64,000 bases of DNA, taken from contig JBBIRW010000004.1 in NCBI GenBank assembly GCA_037441565.1, positions 164,789-228,788 on the forward strand, in the 5' to 3' direction. Shown here piece after piece: positions 36,001 to 44,990 of this stretch (positions are counted from its first letter, which is position 1; each line of letters starts with the position of its first letter). Source of the stretch: JBBIRW01 sp037441565. Lineage in GTDB: Bacteria > Desulfobacterota > JBBIRW01. Position numbers and translations under genes: made by a program. The notes under the pieces were generated by a model that worked only from the letters and a program-made list of their open reading frames with translations, had not been told where the DNA came from and ran no database searches.

Positions 36001-37138
36001 TGGTGCAAAGCTCAGGGTTGAGGAAGGAAAAAGGGTTAAGGCTGGTGAGATTATAGCGGAATGGGATCCATATACAACACCTATCCTGACAGAAGTTTCC
36101 GGAAGGGTTAAATTTGGGGATATCATCGAAGGTCTCACCATGAGGGAGATGATCGATGAGGTTACATCACTTACAAGAAAGGTAATACTGGAGTCCAAGG
36201 ATCCGGAGATAAGGCCGAGGATCTCCATAAAGGATGAATCGGGAAGAACCATTGCAAGATATTTCATGCCAGTTGGTGCAAATATAAGGGTAAGTGAAGG
36301 AGAAACAGTATATGCGGGTGATGTTATTGCAAACATACCGAGGGAGACAGCAAAAACAAAAGACATCACAGGTGGACTGCCAAGGGTCGCTGAGCTCTTT
36401 GAAGCAAGAAAGCCAAAGGATCCAGCCATTGTCAGTGAGATTGATGGGGTGGTTTCCTTTGGAAAGGATATTAAGGGGAAGAGAAAGGTAATAATAACGC
36501 CTGATGTTGGTGAACCGAGGGAATATCTTATACCGAAGGGTAAACATATTATCGTTCACGAAGGAGATAGAGTAAAAGCTGGCGAGGCATTGATAGATGG
36601 TTCTGTGAATCCACATGATATACTCAGGATTCTCGGTGAGAAAGAACTTGCAAGATATCTTGTTGATGAGATACAGGAGGTTTACAGACTTCAGGGTGTT
36701 AAGATAAACGACAAGCATATTGAAGTTATTGTCCGTCAGATGCTCAGGCGCGTTAAGATAAAAGATCCTGGTGATACGAACTTCCTTGTAGGAGAGCATG
36801 TTGAAAAACCTATATTCGAGGAAGAAAATCAGAAGGTTCTTACAGAGGGTGGAAGACCAGCAATAGCAGAGCCTTTACTTCTTGGTATTACAAAAGCAGC
36901 TCTTAGTTCTCGTGGTTTCATTTCAGCAGCTTCATTCCAGGAAACAACAAAGGTGCTCACAGAAGCAGCAGTATCGGGAAAGATAGATTATCTGATGGGT
37001 CTTAAGGAGAATGTAATTATGGGCAGGCTGATCCCCGCGGGAACAGGTATCAAAAGTATAAGAGATATAAAGATAAAGGTGCTTGATGAGGATAATGGAG
37101 GGGATGGGAAAAAGGGGGAGGAAGCAGAAGAATCTTGA
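33041..37138 (+). CDS. rpoC: DNA-directed RNA polymerase beta-prime subunit
   Basis: A 1365-residue beta-prime subunit. The N-terminal zinc site is CNCGKYKRMKHRGIVCEKCG, the catalytic magnesium motif NADFDGDQMAVH lies near residue 460, and the second zinc site includes CAKCYG near residue 885. The trigger-loop and bridge-helix segments are complete. It starts with TTG behind CAGGAGG 7 bases upstream, 21 bases after rpoB. The C-terminal tail is acidic. Confidence 0.98.
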   Translation: MEDLFSFFEKPKNPSSFNAVKISIASPEQIRSWSHGEVKKPETINYRTFRPERDGLFCAKIFGPTKDYECNCGKYKRMKHRGIVCEKCGVEVIQSKVRRERMGHIELAAPVAHIWFVRSLPSRIGTLLDLSLRELERVLYFEAYIVTDPKNTGLRKGELLTEEKYKKAIEEYGEGGFEAGMGAEAIKKLLEEIKLEELAESLRLEIKETNSDAKRRKLAKKLRIVKGMIEAGNRPEWMILTVIPVLPPDLRPLVPLDGGRFATSDLNDLYRRVINRNNRLKRLLELDAPEIIIRNEKRMLQEAVDALFDNGRRGKPIVGSNKKPLKSLSDILRGKSGRFRQNLLGKRVDYSGRSVIVVGPELKLHQCGLPKKMALELFKPFIYQKLEEKGYVTTIKSAKKMVEKEKEEVWDVLEEVIKEHPVLLNRAPTLHRLGIQAFEPVLIEGKAIQLHPLVCYAFNADFDGDQMAVHVPLSIEAQTEARVLMLSSNNILSPAHGKPMIIPTQDMVLGLYYLTKEKAYVKGEGKVFSSTEEVRSAYDAGELDLHASIRVRINGRLYDTTTGRVLLKEIVPDKIPFEYINKVMRKKELADLIDACYRMVGHKATVILADKLKDLGFYYATKAGISISVDDLKIPSNKEKILEEARREVEKIMSEYTEGLITDGERYNKVVDLWTDVTDRIEREMMKEIGTDEFINEKGEVKRITSFNPIFMMADSGARGSALQMRQLAGMRGLMAKPSGEIIETPITANFREGLTVLQYFISTHGARKGLADTALKTANSGYLTRRLVDVAQDCTIVEEDCGTLDGITMTPLIEGGEIIQPLGERVLGRVALEDVIDPFTEEILIPANEEIDEAGVEKLTYAAIDKVKIRSVLTCQSKWGVCAKCYGRDLSTGKLVNIGEAIGIIAAQSIGEPGTQLTMRTFHIGGTAARRAEKSTIEAKIDGTVKFINLNAVRNKEDILVVMNRNAQIAIVDESGRERDRHPVIYGAKLRVEEGKRVKAGEIIAEWDPYTTPILTEVSGRVKFGDIIEGLTMREMIDEVTSLTRKVILESKDPEIRPRISIKDESGRTIARYFMPVGANIRVSEGETVYAGDVIANIPRETAKTKDITGGLPRVAELFEARKPKDPAIVSEIDGVVSFGKDIKGKRKVIITPDVGEPREYLIPKGKHIIVHEGDRVKAGEALIDGSVNPHDILRILGEKELARYLVDEIQEVYRLQGVKINDKHIEVIVRQMLRRVKIKDPGDTNFLVGEHVEKPIFEEENQKVLTEGGRPAIAEPLLLGITKAALSSRGFISAASFQETTKVLTEAAVSGKIDYLMGLKENVIMGRLIPAGTGIKSIRDIKIKVLDEDNGGDGKKGEEAEES

Positions 37139-37203
37139 CAGATTGATAGCACAAATATAAGATAATTAAATTTGTATAGTTGATTTGAGAAAGCGGGGTA
37201 TTC

Positions 37204-37575
37204 ATGCCAACGATTAATCAGTTAATAAAGGAGGCGAGGAAGAAGGTTGAAAGAAGGACATCCGCACCTGCGCTTCAAGGTTGTCCGCAGAAAAGGGGTG
37301 TATGCGTTCGCGTATATACAACAACTCCAAAAAAGCCAAATTCTGCATTGAGAAAGGTTGCAAGGGTAAGGCTTACAAATGGGATAGAGATAACAGCATA
37401 TATACCTGGTATTGGTCATAATCTCCAGGAGCATTCTGTTGTTCTTGTAAGAGGTGGAAGGGTTAAGGATCTTCCAGGTGTTAGATATCATATAATAAGG
37501 GGCACACTTGATTCTGCTGGTGTTCAGAACAGAAAACAGGGAAGATCTAAATATGGTGCAAAGAGACCTAAATGA
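37204..37575 (+). CDS. rpsL: 30S ribosomal protein S12
   Basis: A 123-residue S12 of the decoding centre. It has the streptomycin-region lysines in TPKKPNSALRK and the PGVRYHIIRG loop, both of wild-type, sensitive form. It is the first gene of the str cluster, 65 bases after rpoC. Confidence 0.97.
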   Translation: MPTINQLIKEARKKVERRTSAPALQGCPQKRGVCVRVYTTTPKKPNSALRKVARVRLTNGIEITAYIPGIGHNLQEHSVVLVRGGRVKDLPGVRYHIIRGTLDSAGVQNRKQGRSKYGAKRPK

Positions 37576-37587
37576 GGTGAAGATTAA

Positions 37588-38058
37588 ATGCCACGAAAGG
37601 GATATGTTGTAAAGAGAGAGGTTCCGCCGGATAAGATCTACGGTGACAGGCTTGTTGCAAAGACGATTAACGTCATAATGAAAAAGGGGAAGAAGAGTCT
37701 GGCAGAGCAGATCTTTTACAGGGCGCTTGATCTTGTTAGGGAGAAAACGGGTGAGGATCCATTAAAGGTTTTTAAAAAGGCAATAGAGAACTGTAAACCC
37801 GTTCTTGAGGTTAAGTCGAGAAGGGTTGGAGGTGCAACATATCAGGTTCCTGTAGAGGTGAGGCACGAGAGAAGGGTATCACTTGCTATAAGATGGCTTG
37901 TCGGATATGCAAGGGAGAGGAATGAAAAATCCATGATTGAGAGGCTTGCAAATGAAATAATCGATGCAGCAAACAACAGGGGAGGTGCTGTAAAGAAGAG
38001 AGAGGATGTTCATAAAATGGCAGAAGCCAACAGGGCTTTTGCACATTACAGGTGGTAA
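37588..38058 (+). CDS. rpsG: 30S ribosomal protein S7
   Basis: A 156-residue S7 that nucleates assembly of the 30S head. It has GGATYQVPVEVRHERRVSLAIRWLV and the C-terminal KREDVHKMAEANRAFAHYRW. Start ATG 12 bases after rpsL. Confidence 0.97.
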   Translation: MPRKGYVVKREVPPDKIYGDRLVAKTINVIMKKGKKSLAEQIFYRALDLVREKTGEDPLKVFKKAIENCKPVLEVKSRRVGGATYQVPVEVRHERRVSLAIRWLVGYARERNEKSMIERLANEIIDAANNRGGAVKKREDVHKMAEANRAFAHYRW

Positions 38059-38125
38059 CTTCTTTTCATTTTTGCCTCTGTAAATGTGTAGAAATTAATC
38101 ATATACTGACCTGGTGGTAGAAAAA

Positions 38126-38144
38126 TTCCAGAAAAAATCTGGAA
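38126..38144 (+). promoter_or_regulatory. hairpin next to the fusA ribosome-binding site
   Basis: A perfect 7-bp stem (TTCCAGA / TCTGGAA) with a loop of five A ends 1 base before the GGGGG of the fusA ribosome site. The rest of the 99-base rpsG-fusA spacer (38059-38157) shows no gene. It could control fusA translation or arise by chance; there is no T run, so it is not a terminator. Confidence 0.35.
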
Positions 38145-38157
38145 AGGGGGTATTTAA

Positions 38158-40242
38158 TTGCCAAGACTGGTAGCTTTGGAAAAAACAAGAAATATCGGCA
38201 TTGCGGCTCATATAGATGCGGGTAAAACTACGACTACAGAAAGGATACTTTATTATACCGGTGTTTCCCATAGAATTGGTGAAGTGGATGAGGGAACAGC
38301 TGTAATGGATTGGATGGAGCAGGAGCAGGAAAGAGGTATAACAATTACTGCAGCCGCAACAACATGTTTCTGGAAAGGATATAGGATTAACATAATAGAT
38401 ACACCAGGTCATGTTGATTTTACAATTGAGGTCGAGAGATCATTGAGGGTTCTCGATGGTTGTATTGCTGTATTCTGCGGGGTTGGTGGCGTGGAACCGC
38501 AATCTGAAACTGTCTGGAGACAGGCAGATAAATATCGTGTTCCAAGGATAGCATTTGTTAATAAGATGGACAGGGTGGGAGCTGACTTCTTCAATGTGAT
38601 AAAAATGATGAGAGAAAGACTCAAAACGAATCCTGTTCCTGTTCAGTTACCACTGGGCAGAGAGGAGGATTTCGCCGGTATTGTTGATCTCATAAAGATG
38701 AAAGCAGTTCTGTGGGATGAAAGCACTGTTGGTGCCAGGTATCATGAGGAAGAGATACCACCCGAAATGATACCCCTTGCCGAGGAATACAGGGAGAAGC
38801 TCCTTGAAAGTATTGCTGATTTTGATGAAGTCTTTATGGAGAGGTATCTCGAAGGGGATGGAGTAACGGAGGATGAAATAAAAAGGGTGATAAGAAAAGC
38901 AACGCTGGAGATGAAAATGGTTCCCGTTCTCTGTGGAGCAGCTTTCAAAAACAAAGGCGTTCAACCACTCCTTGATGCAGTTGTTGATTACCTTCCATCA
39001 CCACTTGATATTCCTGCTGTAAAAGGAATAAATAAGGAAACCGGTGAAGAAGAAGAAAGGAAAACATCAGATGACGAGCCCTTCTGTGCACTCGCATTTA
39101 AAATTCAGACGGATCCTTATGTAGGTCAGTTGACATATGTGAGGGTTTATTCAGGCTGTCTCAAATCAGGCTCTTATGTTTATAATGCAACCAAAGAGAA
39201 GAAGGAGAGGATTGGCAGACTCCTTAAGATGCATGCAAACAAAAGGGAGGAAATAAAAGAAGTCTATGCTGGAGATATAGCTGCATGTGTTGGTTTAAAA
39301 TATACAACAACTGGTGATACACTCTGTGACGAAAACCATCCAATAATCCTTGAGTCGATATCATTTCCTGAACCTGTTATTTCAATAGCAATAGAGCCAA
39401 GGACGAAAGCTGATCAGGATAAGCTGAGTATTTCGCTTAATAAGTTAACTGTTGAAGACCCATCATTTCATGTAAAGATTGATGAGGAGACAGGACAGAC
39501 AATAATCTCAGGAATGGGTGAACTCCATCTGGAGATCATTGTCGACAGACTGCTGAGGGAGTTTAAAGTCGGGGCAAATGTGGGTCGTCCTCAGGTCGCA
39601 TATAAGGAGACCATCAGGAGGAAGGCGAAGGCTGAAGGGAAGTTTATAAAGCAGACAGGAGGAAGGGGCCAATACGGGCATGTGTGGCTGGAGGTTGAAC
39701 CGAACGAGAAAGGGAAAGGCTTTGAGTTTAACAACAAAATCGTTGGAGGTACAATACCGAAAGAATATATACCCGCAATAGAGAAAGGGATCAGGGAAGC
39801 TATGGAGAGTGGTGTTCTTGCGGGATATCCTATGGTTGATATCAGGGTAACTCTATTTGATGGTTCATATCATGAGGTTGACTCATCGGAGATGGCATTT
39901 AAAATAGCTGCATCCATGGGATTTAAGGAAGCAGTAAGGAAGGCAGATGCAGTTTTGCTTGAGCCTATTATGTCAATTGAGGTTGTTGCTCCTGAGGAGT
40001 TTATGGGTGATATTATCGGGGATCTAAATTCAAGGAGGGGCAAGATCCTTGGAATAGAGGAGAGATCCGGTGCAAGAATAATTAAGGCGTTGGTGCCGCT
40101 TTCAGAAATGTTTGGGTATGCAACTGACCTGAGATCTATGACACAGGGTCGTGGAACATATACAATGCAGTTTTCCCATTATGATCAGGTTCCCGAACAG
40201 AAGGCAAATGAGATTATGGTAAGCATGGGATATTTAAAATAG
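38158..40242 (+). CDS. fusA: elongation factor G
   Basis: A 694-residue EF-G, the translocation GTPase. G1 is AHIDAGKTTTTE, G3 DTPGHVD and G4 NKMDR. Domains II-V are complete, including domain IV with GGRGQYGHVWLEVEP and the C-terminal RGTYTMQFSHYDQVP. It starts with TTG behind AAGGGGG. rpsJ follows directly with no tuf between them. Confidence 0.97.
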   Translation: MPRLVALEKTRNIGIAAHIDAGKTTTTERILYYTGVSHRIGEVDEGTAVMDWMEQEQERGITITAAATTCFWKGYRINIIDTPGHVDFTIEVERSLRVLDGCIAVFCGVGGVEPQSETVWRQADKYRVPRIAFVNKMDRVGADFFNVIKMMRERLKTNPVPVQLPLGREEDFAGIVDLIKMKAVLWDESTVGARYHEEEIPPEMIPLAEEYREKLLESIADFDEVFMERYLEGDGVTEDEIKRVIRKATLEMKMVPVLCGAAFKNKGVQPLLDAVVDYLPSPLDIPAVKGINKETGEEEERKTSDDEPFCALAFKIQTDPYVGQLTYVRVYSGCLKSGSYVYNATKEKKERIGRLLKMHANKREEIKEVYAGDIAACVGLKYTTTGDTLCDENHPIILESISFPEPVISIAIEPRTKADQDKLSISLNKLTVEDPSFHVKIDEETGQTIISGMGELHLEIIVDRLLREFKVGANVGRPQVAYKETIRRKAKAEGKFIKQTGGRGQYGHVWLEVEPNEKGKGFEFNNKIVGGTIPKEYIPAIEKGIREAMESGVLAGYPMVDIRVTLFDGSYHEVDSSEMAFKIAASMGFKEAVRKADAVLLEPIMSIEVVAPEEFMGDIIGDLNSRRGKILGIEERSGARIIKALVPLSEMFGYATDLRSMTQGRGTYTMQFSHYDQVPEQKANEIMVSMGYLK

Positions 40243-40257
40243 TATGTTGGAGTTTTT

Positions 40258-40569
40258 ATGAACCAGAGAATCAGAATAAAGCTTAAGGCTTTCGATCACA
40301 GGATACTTGATCAATCGGTAGCAGAGATTGTGGAGACTGCACGCAGGACTGGTGCACGGGTTGCAGGTCCCATACCGCTTCCTACAAAGATAGAACGATT
40401 TACAGTTAATAGATCACCCCATGTGGACAAAAAATCCAGGGAACAGTTTGAGATCAGAACACACAAGAGGATTATTGATATCCTTGATTATAATCAGGCA
40501 ACAATGGATGCCCTGATGAAACTTGATCTTGCAGCGGGTGTTGATGTAGAGATAAAGGTTGCTGATTAA
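40258..40569 (+). CDS. rpsJ: 30S ribosomal protein S10
   Basis: A 103-residue S10 with RIKLKAFDHRILDQS and the loop GPIPLPTKIERFTVNRSPHVDKKSREQFEIRTHKR. It also serves as NusE and binds NusG. It is the first gene of the S10 cluster. Confidence 0.97.
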   Translation: MNQRIRIKLKAFDHRILDQSVAEIVETARRTGARVAGPIPLPTKIERFTVNRSPHVDKKSREQFEIRTHKRIIDILDYNQATMDALMKLDLAAGVDVEIKVAD

Positions 40570-40581
40570 AAGAGGCATATG

Positions 40582-41226
40582 ATGAGAAAGGGTATACTTG
40601 GAAAAAAACTGGGTATGACGCAGATCTTCACCGATGAGGGGGAGATGGTTCCCGTTACTGTAATAGAGGCTGGGCCGTGTACTGTCGTTCGAAAAAGGAC
40701 GCTTGAAAAAGATGGATATTCAGCAATACAGCTTGGATTTATAGAAAAAAAGATGAGCAAGGTTAATAAACCCTTGCAGGGGTATTTCAAGAATACAGGA
40801 AAGGCCTTTTATATACTTCGCGAATTGAGGACGGATAATATCGATAATTTCGAAGTTGGACAGGAAATCCGTGTTGATGTGTTTTCTCCTGGTGATTATG
40901 TGGATGTAACGGGAATAAGTAAAGGAAAGGGCTTTCAGGGTGTTGTTAAAAGGCACGGGTTTGAAGGTGGTGCTGCATCGCATGGATCGATGTTTCACAG
41001 GAGACCTGGTTCGATAGGTTCAAGCACATTTCCAGCAAGGGTATGGAAGGGTAAGAGGCTCCCCGGAAGGATGGGAAACAGGAGGGTAACAGTTCAGAAT
41101 CTAAAGGTCCTTCGTGTGGATACAAGAAATAATCTGCTTTTTATAAAGGGCGCTGTTCCGGGAAGTGTGAACAGTATTGTTTTTGTGAAGAGTGCTACTA
41201 AAAAACCGATGATACGGCTGGCATAG
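40582..41226 (+). CDS. rplC: 50S ribosomal protein L3
   Basis: A 214-residue L3 with GILGKKLGMTQIF at the N terminus and HGSMFHRRPGSIGSSTFPARVWKGKRLPGRMG in the loop that reaches the peptidyl transferase centre. The second of two tandem ATG codons is preferred, as AGAGG lies 6 bases upstream. Confidence 0.96.
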   Translation: MRKGILGKKLGMTQIFTDEGEMVPVTVIEAGPCTVVRKRTLEKDGYSAIQLGFIEKKMSKVNKPLQGYFKNTGKAFYILRELRTDNIDNFEVGQEIRVDVFSPGDYVDVTGISKGKGFQGVVKRHGFEGGAASHGSMFHRRPGSIGSSTFPARVWKGKRLPGRMGNRRVTVQNLKVLRVDTRNNLLFIKGAVPGSVNSIVFVKSATKKPMIRLA

Positions 41227-41238
41227 TGGGGGCGTGAT

Positions 41239-41862
41239 ATGGCTGTTGCCAATCTATACAATATGGAAGGTCAGATAATGGGAGAGGTAACGCTGAGAGA
41301 TGAGTTTTTCAATGCAGAGGTTAAACCACATATTATGCACGAGGTGGTTAGATGGCAGCTTGCCTCAAGGAGGAAGGGAACAGCCTCTACCAAGACGAGA
41401 GGAGAGGTTCGGGGTGGTGGGAGAAAACCATGGAGACAGAAGGGAACAGGAAGGGCAAGGGTAGGAAGTATGAGATCCCCGATCTGGAAGGGCGGTGGCA
41501 CCATTTTTGGACCTAAACCCAGAGACTACAGTTTTGATATCCCTAAAAAGGTGAGAAGGCTTGCCCTTATTTCAGCCCTTTCCTGCAGATACAGGGATGA
41601 TAGACTTCGTGTCATAGATGAATTTTTACTTCCTGAGATAAAAACAAAGAGGATTGTTGATTTTATGAGGAAATTCAACGCAGATGAAGCACTGATCGTT
41701 TTAGATGGTGATAATGAATATATAGCAAAATCTGCGCAGAATCTGAGAAATGTAAAGGTCCTGATGTGGAATGGCATTAATGTATACGATATCCTTAAAT
41801 ACAAATATCTTTTCATAAGTAAGGCTGCAGTAGATAAGATTGAAGGGGTGCTGGGAAAATGA
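41239..41862 (+). CDS. rplD: 50S ribosomal protein L4
   Basis: A 207-residue L4. The extended tunnel loop is seen in GTASTKTRGEVRGGGRKPWRQKGTGRARVGS. In E. coli L4 represses the S10 operon. Its stop overlaps the rplW start by ATGA. Confidence 0.97.
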   Translation: MAVANLYNMEGQIMGEVTLRDEFFNAEVKPHIMHEVVRWQLASRRKGTASTKTRGEVRGGGRKPWRQKGTGRARVGSMRSPIWKGGGTIFGPKPRDYSFDIPKKVRRLALISALSCRYRDDRLRVIDEFLLPEIKTKRIVDFMRKFNADEALIVLDGDNEYIAKSAQNLRNVKVLMWNGINVYDILKYKYLFISKAAVDKIEGVLGK

Positions 41863-42149
41863 AGGACCCTCACATGATTATAAAGAGACCTCTTGTGACG
41901 GAAAAAAGCACAAGGCAGAGAGATGAGGAAAACAAGGTTGTTTTCGAAGTATCGAGGGGTGCAAGCAAGACGGAGATAAAAAGGGCAGTTGAGGAGATTT
42001 TTAAGGTAAAGGTCCTGGATGTGAAAACAATAATACTCCCAGGAAAGGTTAAGAGGTTTGGGAGATTTGTTGGAAAAACATCATCGATAAAAAAGGCTAT
42101 CCTGAAGCTAAGACCGGGTGATAAAATAGAATTTTTTGAAGGTGTATAA
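41859..42149 (+). CDS. rplW: 50S ribosomal protein L23
   Basis: A 96-residue L23 at the tunnel exit, where trigger factor and SRP dock. It has IIKRPLVTEKST and a later VKRFGRFVGKTSSIKKAILKL. Coupled to rplD by a 4-base overlap. Confidence 0.96.
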   Translation: MKDPHMIIKRPLVTEKSTRQRDEENKVVFEVSRGASKTEIKRAVEEIFKVKVLDVKTIILPGKVKRFGRFVGKTSSIKKAILKLRPGDKIEFFEGV

Positions 42150-42164
42150 CTTGAAGAGGAAATT

Positions 42165-42983
42165 ATGGGAATAAAAAATTATAAACCCACATCCCCTGGT
42201 AGAAGATTTCAGACATCAGCTGACTTTTCAGAGGTAACGAAAAGTGAGCCTGAAAAGTCCCTCGTGGTCACTTTGAAGAAAACCGGTGGGAGGAACTCAC
42301 AGGGGAGAATCACAGCATGGCATAGGGGAGGGGGCCATAAAAGGCTTTATAGAATAATCGATTTTAAAAGGGATAAGGATGGTATTCCAGCAAAGGTTGC
42401 AGCTATTGAATATGATCCCAATCGCTCTGCAAGGATTGCACTCCTGCACTATGCTGATGGGGAAAAAAGATATATACTTGCACCGATTGATTTAAAGGTT
42501 GGTGATAGTGTCATCTCCGGTGAGAATGTTGATATAAAGCCCGGAAATGCTATGAAGCTCAGATACATACCTCCAGGAACATTTATCCATAACATAGAGT
42601 TAAAGGCTGGTGGTGGTGGAAAACTCTGTAGAGCTGCTGGAACATATGCGCAGATACTTGCAAAGGAGAATTCATATGCACAGGTCAAACTCTCATCAGG
42701 TGAGATCAGGCTTATACATCTTGAATGTAAAGCAACAATAGGTCAGGTTGGCAATGTTGATCATGAAAATATAAGTATCGGAAAGGCAGGTCGCTCAAGA
42801 TGGCTTGGCAGAAGGCCTATAACAAGAGGTGTTGCAATGAATCCCGTTGATCATCCTCATGGAGGTGGTGAGGGAAGGAGCAAGGGTAATCACCCTGTTA
42901 CACCATGGGGCGTTCCTACGAAGGGTTATAAGACGAGAAAGAAAAAACTGACTGATAAATTCATTATAAAGAGAAGAAGGTAG
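42165..42983 (+). CDS. rplB: 50S ribosomal protein L2
   Basis: A 272-residue L2 needed for subunit joining and peptidyl transfer. It has NSQGRITAWHRGGGHKRLYR and the essential region GVAMNPVDHPHGGGEGRS with the conserved His. Basic C-terminal tail. Confidence 0.98.
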   Translation: MGIKNYKPTSPGRRFQTSADFSEVTKSEPEKSLVVTLKKTGGRNSQGRITAWHRGGGHKRLYRIIDFKRDKDGIPAKVAAIEYDPNRSARIALLHYADGEKRYILAPIDLKVGDSVISGENVDIKPGNAMKLRYIPPGTFIHNIELKAGGGGKLCRAAGTYAQILAKENSYAQVKLSSGEIRLIHLECKATIGQVGNVDHENISIGKAGRSRWLGRRPITRGVAMNPVDHPHGGGEGRSKGNHPVTPWGVPTKGYKTRKKKLTDKFIIKRRR

Positions 42984-42993
42984 GTAGTTTATT

Positions 42994-43284
42994 ATGGCAC
43001 GTTCTCTTAAAAAGGGACCATTTGTAGATGCCAAGCTCCTTAAGAAAATAGAGGAGCTAAACAGAACAAATCAGAAAAGGATTATAAAAACATGGTCAAG
43101 GAGATCGACCATCGTTCCTGCAATGGTGGGACATACAATAGCTGTTCACAATGGCAAAAAATTTATTCCTGTGTATATTACGGAGCAGATGGTTGGTCAT
43201 AAGCTTGGAGAATTTTCACCTACAAGAAATTTCCATGGGCATTCAGGTGATAGGAAAACAAGGGTAAAGTCCGGGAGACCATGA
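42994..43284 (+). CDS. rpsS: 30S ribosomal protein S19
   Basis: A 96-residue S19 with ARSLKKGPFVD and the head-binding segment GHKLGEFSPTRNFHGH. It starts 10 bases after rplB. Confidence 0.97.
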   Translation: MARSLKKGPFVDAKLLKKIEELNRTNQKRIIKTWSRRSTIVPAMVGHTIAVHNGKKFIPVYITEQMVGHKLGEFSPTRNFHGHSGDRKTRVKSGRP

Positions 43285-43287
43285 GGG

Positions 43288-43629
43288 ATGGGAATTATGG
43301 AGTCAAGAGCTGTTGCACGGTACGTAAGGATTTCTCCATATAAGACAAGGTTAGTTGTTGATTTAATCAGGGGGAAGAAGGTTGATGAGGCTTTAAAAAT
43401 TCTTAAGTTTACAAAGAAGAGGTCCGCAAGAATTGTTGAGAAGGTTATAAGATCAGCTATGGCGAATGCACTGCAGAATTCAAAAATTGATGTTGACAAT
43501 CTTTTTATAAAGAGAATCTATGTGGATGAAGGGCCAATGCTCAAGAGATACAGACCTATGTCTATGGGAAGGGTCGGACGCATAAGGAGGAGAACGAGCC
43601 ATATAACTGTTGTTCTCGATGAGATGTAA
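43288..43629 (+). CDS. rplV: 50S ribosomal protein L22
   Basis: A 113-residue L22, the tunnel-lining protein, with ARYVRISPYKTRLVVDLIRGK and PMLKRYRPMSMGRVGRIRRRTSHITVV. The start may be the ATG at 43288 (GGGAG 10 bases upstream) or the ATG at 43297, three codons later. Confidence 0.95.
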   Translation: MGIMESRAVARYVRISPYKTRLVVDLIRGKKVDEALKILKFTKKRSARIVEKVIRSAMANALQNSKIDVDNLFIKRIYVDEGPMLKRYRPMSMGRVGRIRRRTSHITVVLDEM

Positions 43630-43666
43630 ATTATCGGCATAAATTGGTTTGAAAGGAGGATTTGAT

Positions 43667-44332
43667 TTGGGTCAGAAAACGCATCCAACAGGTTTCAGGT
43701 TGGGTATAACAAAAACCTGGGTTTCGAGATGGTACTCAAGGAGGAATTATAGAAAATTTCTTCATGAGGATATAAGAATAAGGGAGTATTTGAAGAAAAA
43801 GCTATATCATGCAGGGATTTCAAAGATTGAGATAGAAAGAACAGCTGATAAAGTGATAATAAATATCCATACTGCAAGACCTGGAATTGTTATTGGAAAG
43901 AAAGGCTCAGAGGTTGAGCTTATTAAGAAGGAGCTGAAGAAGATTACTGATAGTGATATCTATATTGATATAAAAGAGGTAAGAAGGCCCGAGCTTGATG
44001 CACAACTTGTTGCAGAGAATATAGCCCTTCAGATTGAAAAAAGGGTTGCATACAGAAGGGCAATGAAGAGGGCTGTGAGCTCTGCAATGAGGCTTGGTGC
44101 CCAGGGGATAAAGATCGCTGTATCGGGAAGGCTTGGAGGAGCTGAGATGGCACGATCGGAATGGTACAGGGAAGGTAGGGTGCCACTTCAAACCCTGAGG
44201 GCTGATATAGATTATGGTTTTGCAGAGGCCTTTGCAACATATGGTGTCATTGGTGTAAAGGTATGGATATTTAAGGGGGAGATAATACCTGAGAAGGAGA
44301 GGCAAAGTGAAGAGCTTCTCAAGAGTGTTTAG
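43667..44332 (+). CDS. rpsC: 30S ribosomal protein S3
   Basis: A 221-residue S3 with a KH domain (GIVIGKKGSEVELIKKEL) and the C-terminal GRLGGAEMARSEWYREGRVPLQTLRADIDYG. The start is the TTG at 43667: AAGGAGG lies 7 bases upstream and the next residues, GQKTHPTGFRLG, are the family start. The longer TTG at 43649 would place the ribosome site inside the gene. Confidence 0.95.
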   Translation: MGQKTHPTGFRLGITKTWVSRWYSRRNYRKFLHEDIRIREYLKKKLYHAGISKIEIERTADKVIINIHTARPGIVIGKKGSEVELIKKELKKITDSDIYIDIKEVRRPELDAQLVAENIALQIEKRVAYRRAMKRAVSSAMRLGAQGIKIAVSGRLGGAEMARSEWYREGRVPLQTLRADIDYGFAEAFATYGVIGVKVWIFKGEIIPEKERQSEELLKSV

Positions 44333-44342
44333 GAGCTGAGCA

Positions 44343-44756
44343 ATGCTTATACCAAAGAAAGTAAAATATAGAAAACAGCAGAAGGGGAGGATCAGGGGGA
44401 TCAGTCAGAGCGGGAACACTGTTGCCTTTGGCGATTATGGATTAAAGGCCCTGGAGGGTGGATGGATTACAACGAGACAGATTGAGGCAGCAAGGGTTAC
44501 CATCACACGATCCATAAAGAGGGGTGGGAAGATCTGGGTCAGAATATTTGCTGACAAGCCTATTACGAAAAAGCCTGCTGAGACGAGAATGGGAAAGGGG
44601 AAAGGGCCTGTTGAGGATTGGGTAGCAGTAGTTAGACCTGGGAGAATACTCTATGAAGTGGAGGGTATTTCAAGGGAAGCTGCAGAAGAGGCATTCCGTC
44701 TGGCATCACATAAACTTCCTGTTAAGACAAAGATGGTAGTGCGTGAGGAGTTATAA
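44343..44756 (+). CDS. rplP: 50S ribosomal protein L16
   Basis: A 137-residue L16 that helps bind tRNA in the A and P sites. It starts MLIPKKVKYRKQQKG and has RIFADKPITKKPAETRMGKGKGPVEDWVAVV. The end of the gene contains the rpmC ribosome site. Confidence 0.97.
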   Translation: MLIPKKVKYRKQQKGRIRGISQSGNTVAFGDYGLKALEGGWITTRQIEAARVTITRSIKRGGKIWVRIFADKPITKKPAETRMGKGKGPVEDWVAVVRPGRILYEVEGISREAAEEAFRLASHKLPVKTKMVVREEL

Positions 44757-44757
44757 A

Positions 44758-44961
44758 ATGAAGCCAGCTGAACTGAGGAATCTGTCAATGGATGAGTTAA
44801 GGCAGAAAGAGGTGGAACTAAGGAGGGAACTTTTTAATCTCAGGATCAGGAATTCGACAGGGCAGCTGGAGAACAATGCGAGAATTTCACTGATCAGGCG
44901 AGATATAGCACGGATAAAAACTATTCTCAGGGAGAGAGAACTTAAGGGAGGATCACGTTAA
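44758..44961 (+). CDS. rpmC: 50S ribosomal protein L29
   Basis: A 67-residue helical-hairpin protein with MKPAELRNLSMDELRQKEVELRRELFNLR and ending in RRDIARIKTILRERE. It begins 1 base after the rplP stop. A longer in-frame start at 44743 lies within rplP and is not needed. Confidence 0.95.
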   Translation: MKPAELRNLSMDELRQKEVELRRELFNLRIRNSTGQLENNARISLIRRDIARIKTILRERELKGGSR

Positions 44962-44990
44962 ATCATAATCTGTGATTGACAGGAGAACAT

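Noticed and set aside
36167..36799. 210- and 243-residue open frames opposite rpoC
   Set aside because: Antisense frames inside a fully conserved polymerase gene; composition is that of a shadow frame.
38126..38144. Terminator between rpsG and fusA
   Set aside because: The stem is followed by GGGGG rather than a T run, so it does not fit a rho-independent terminator.
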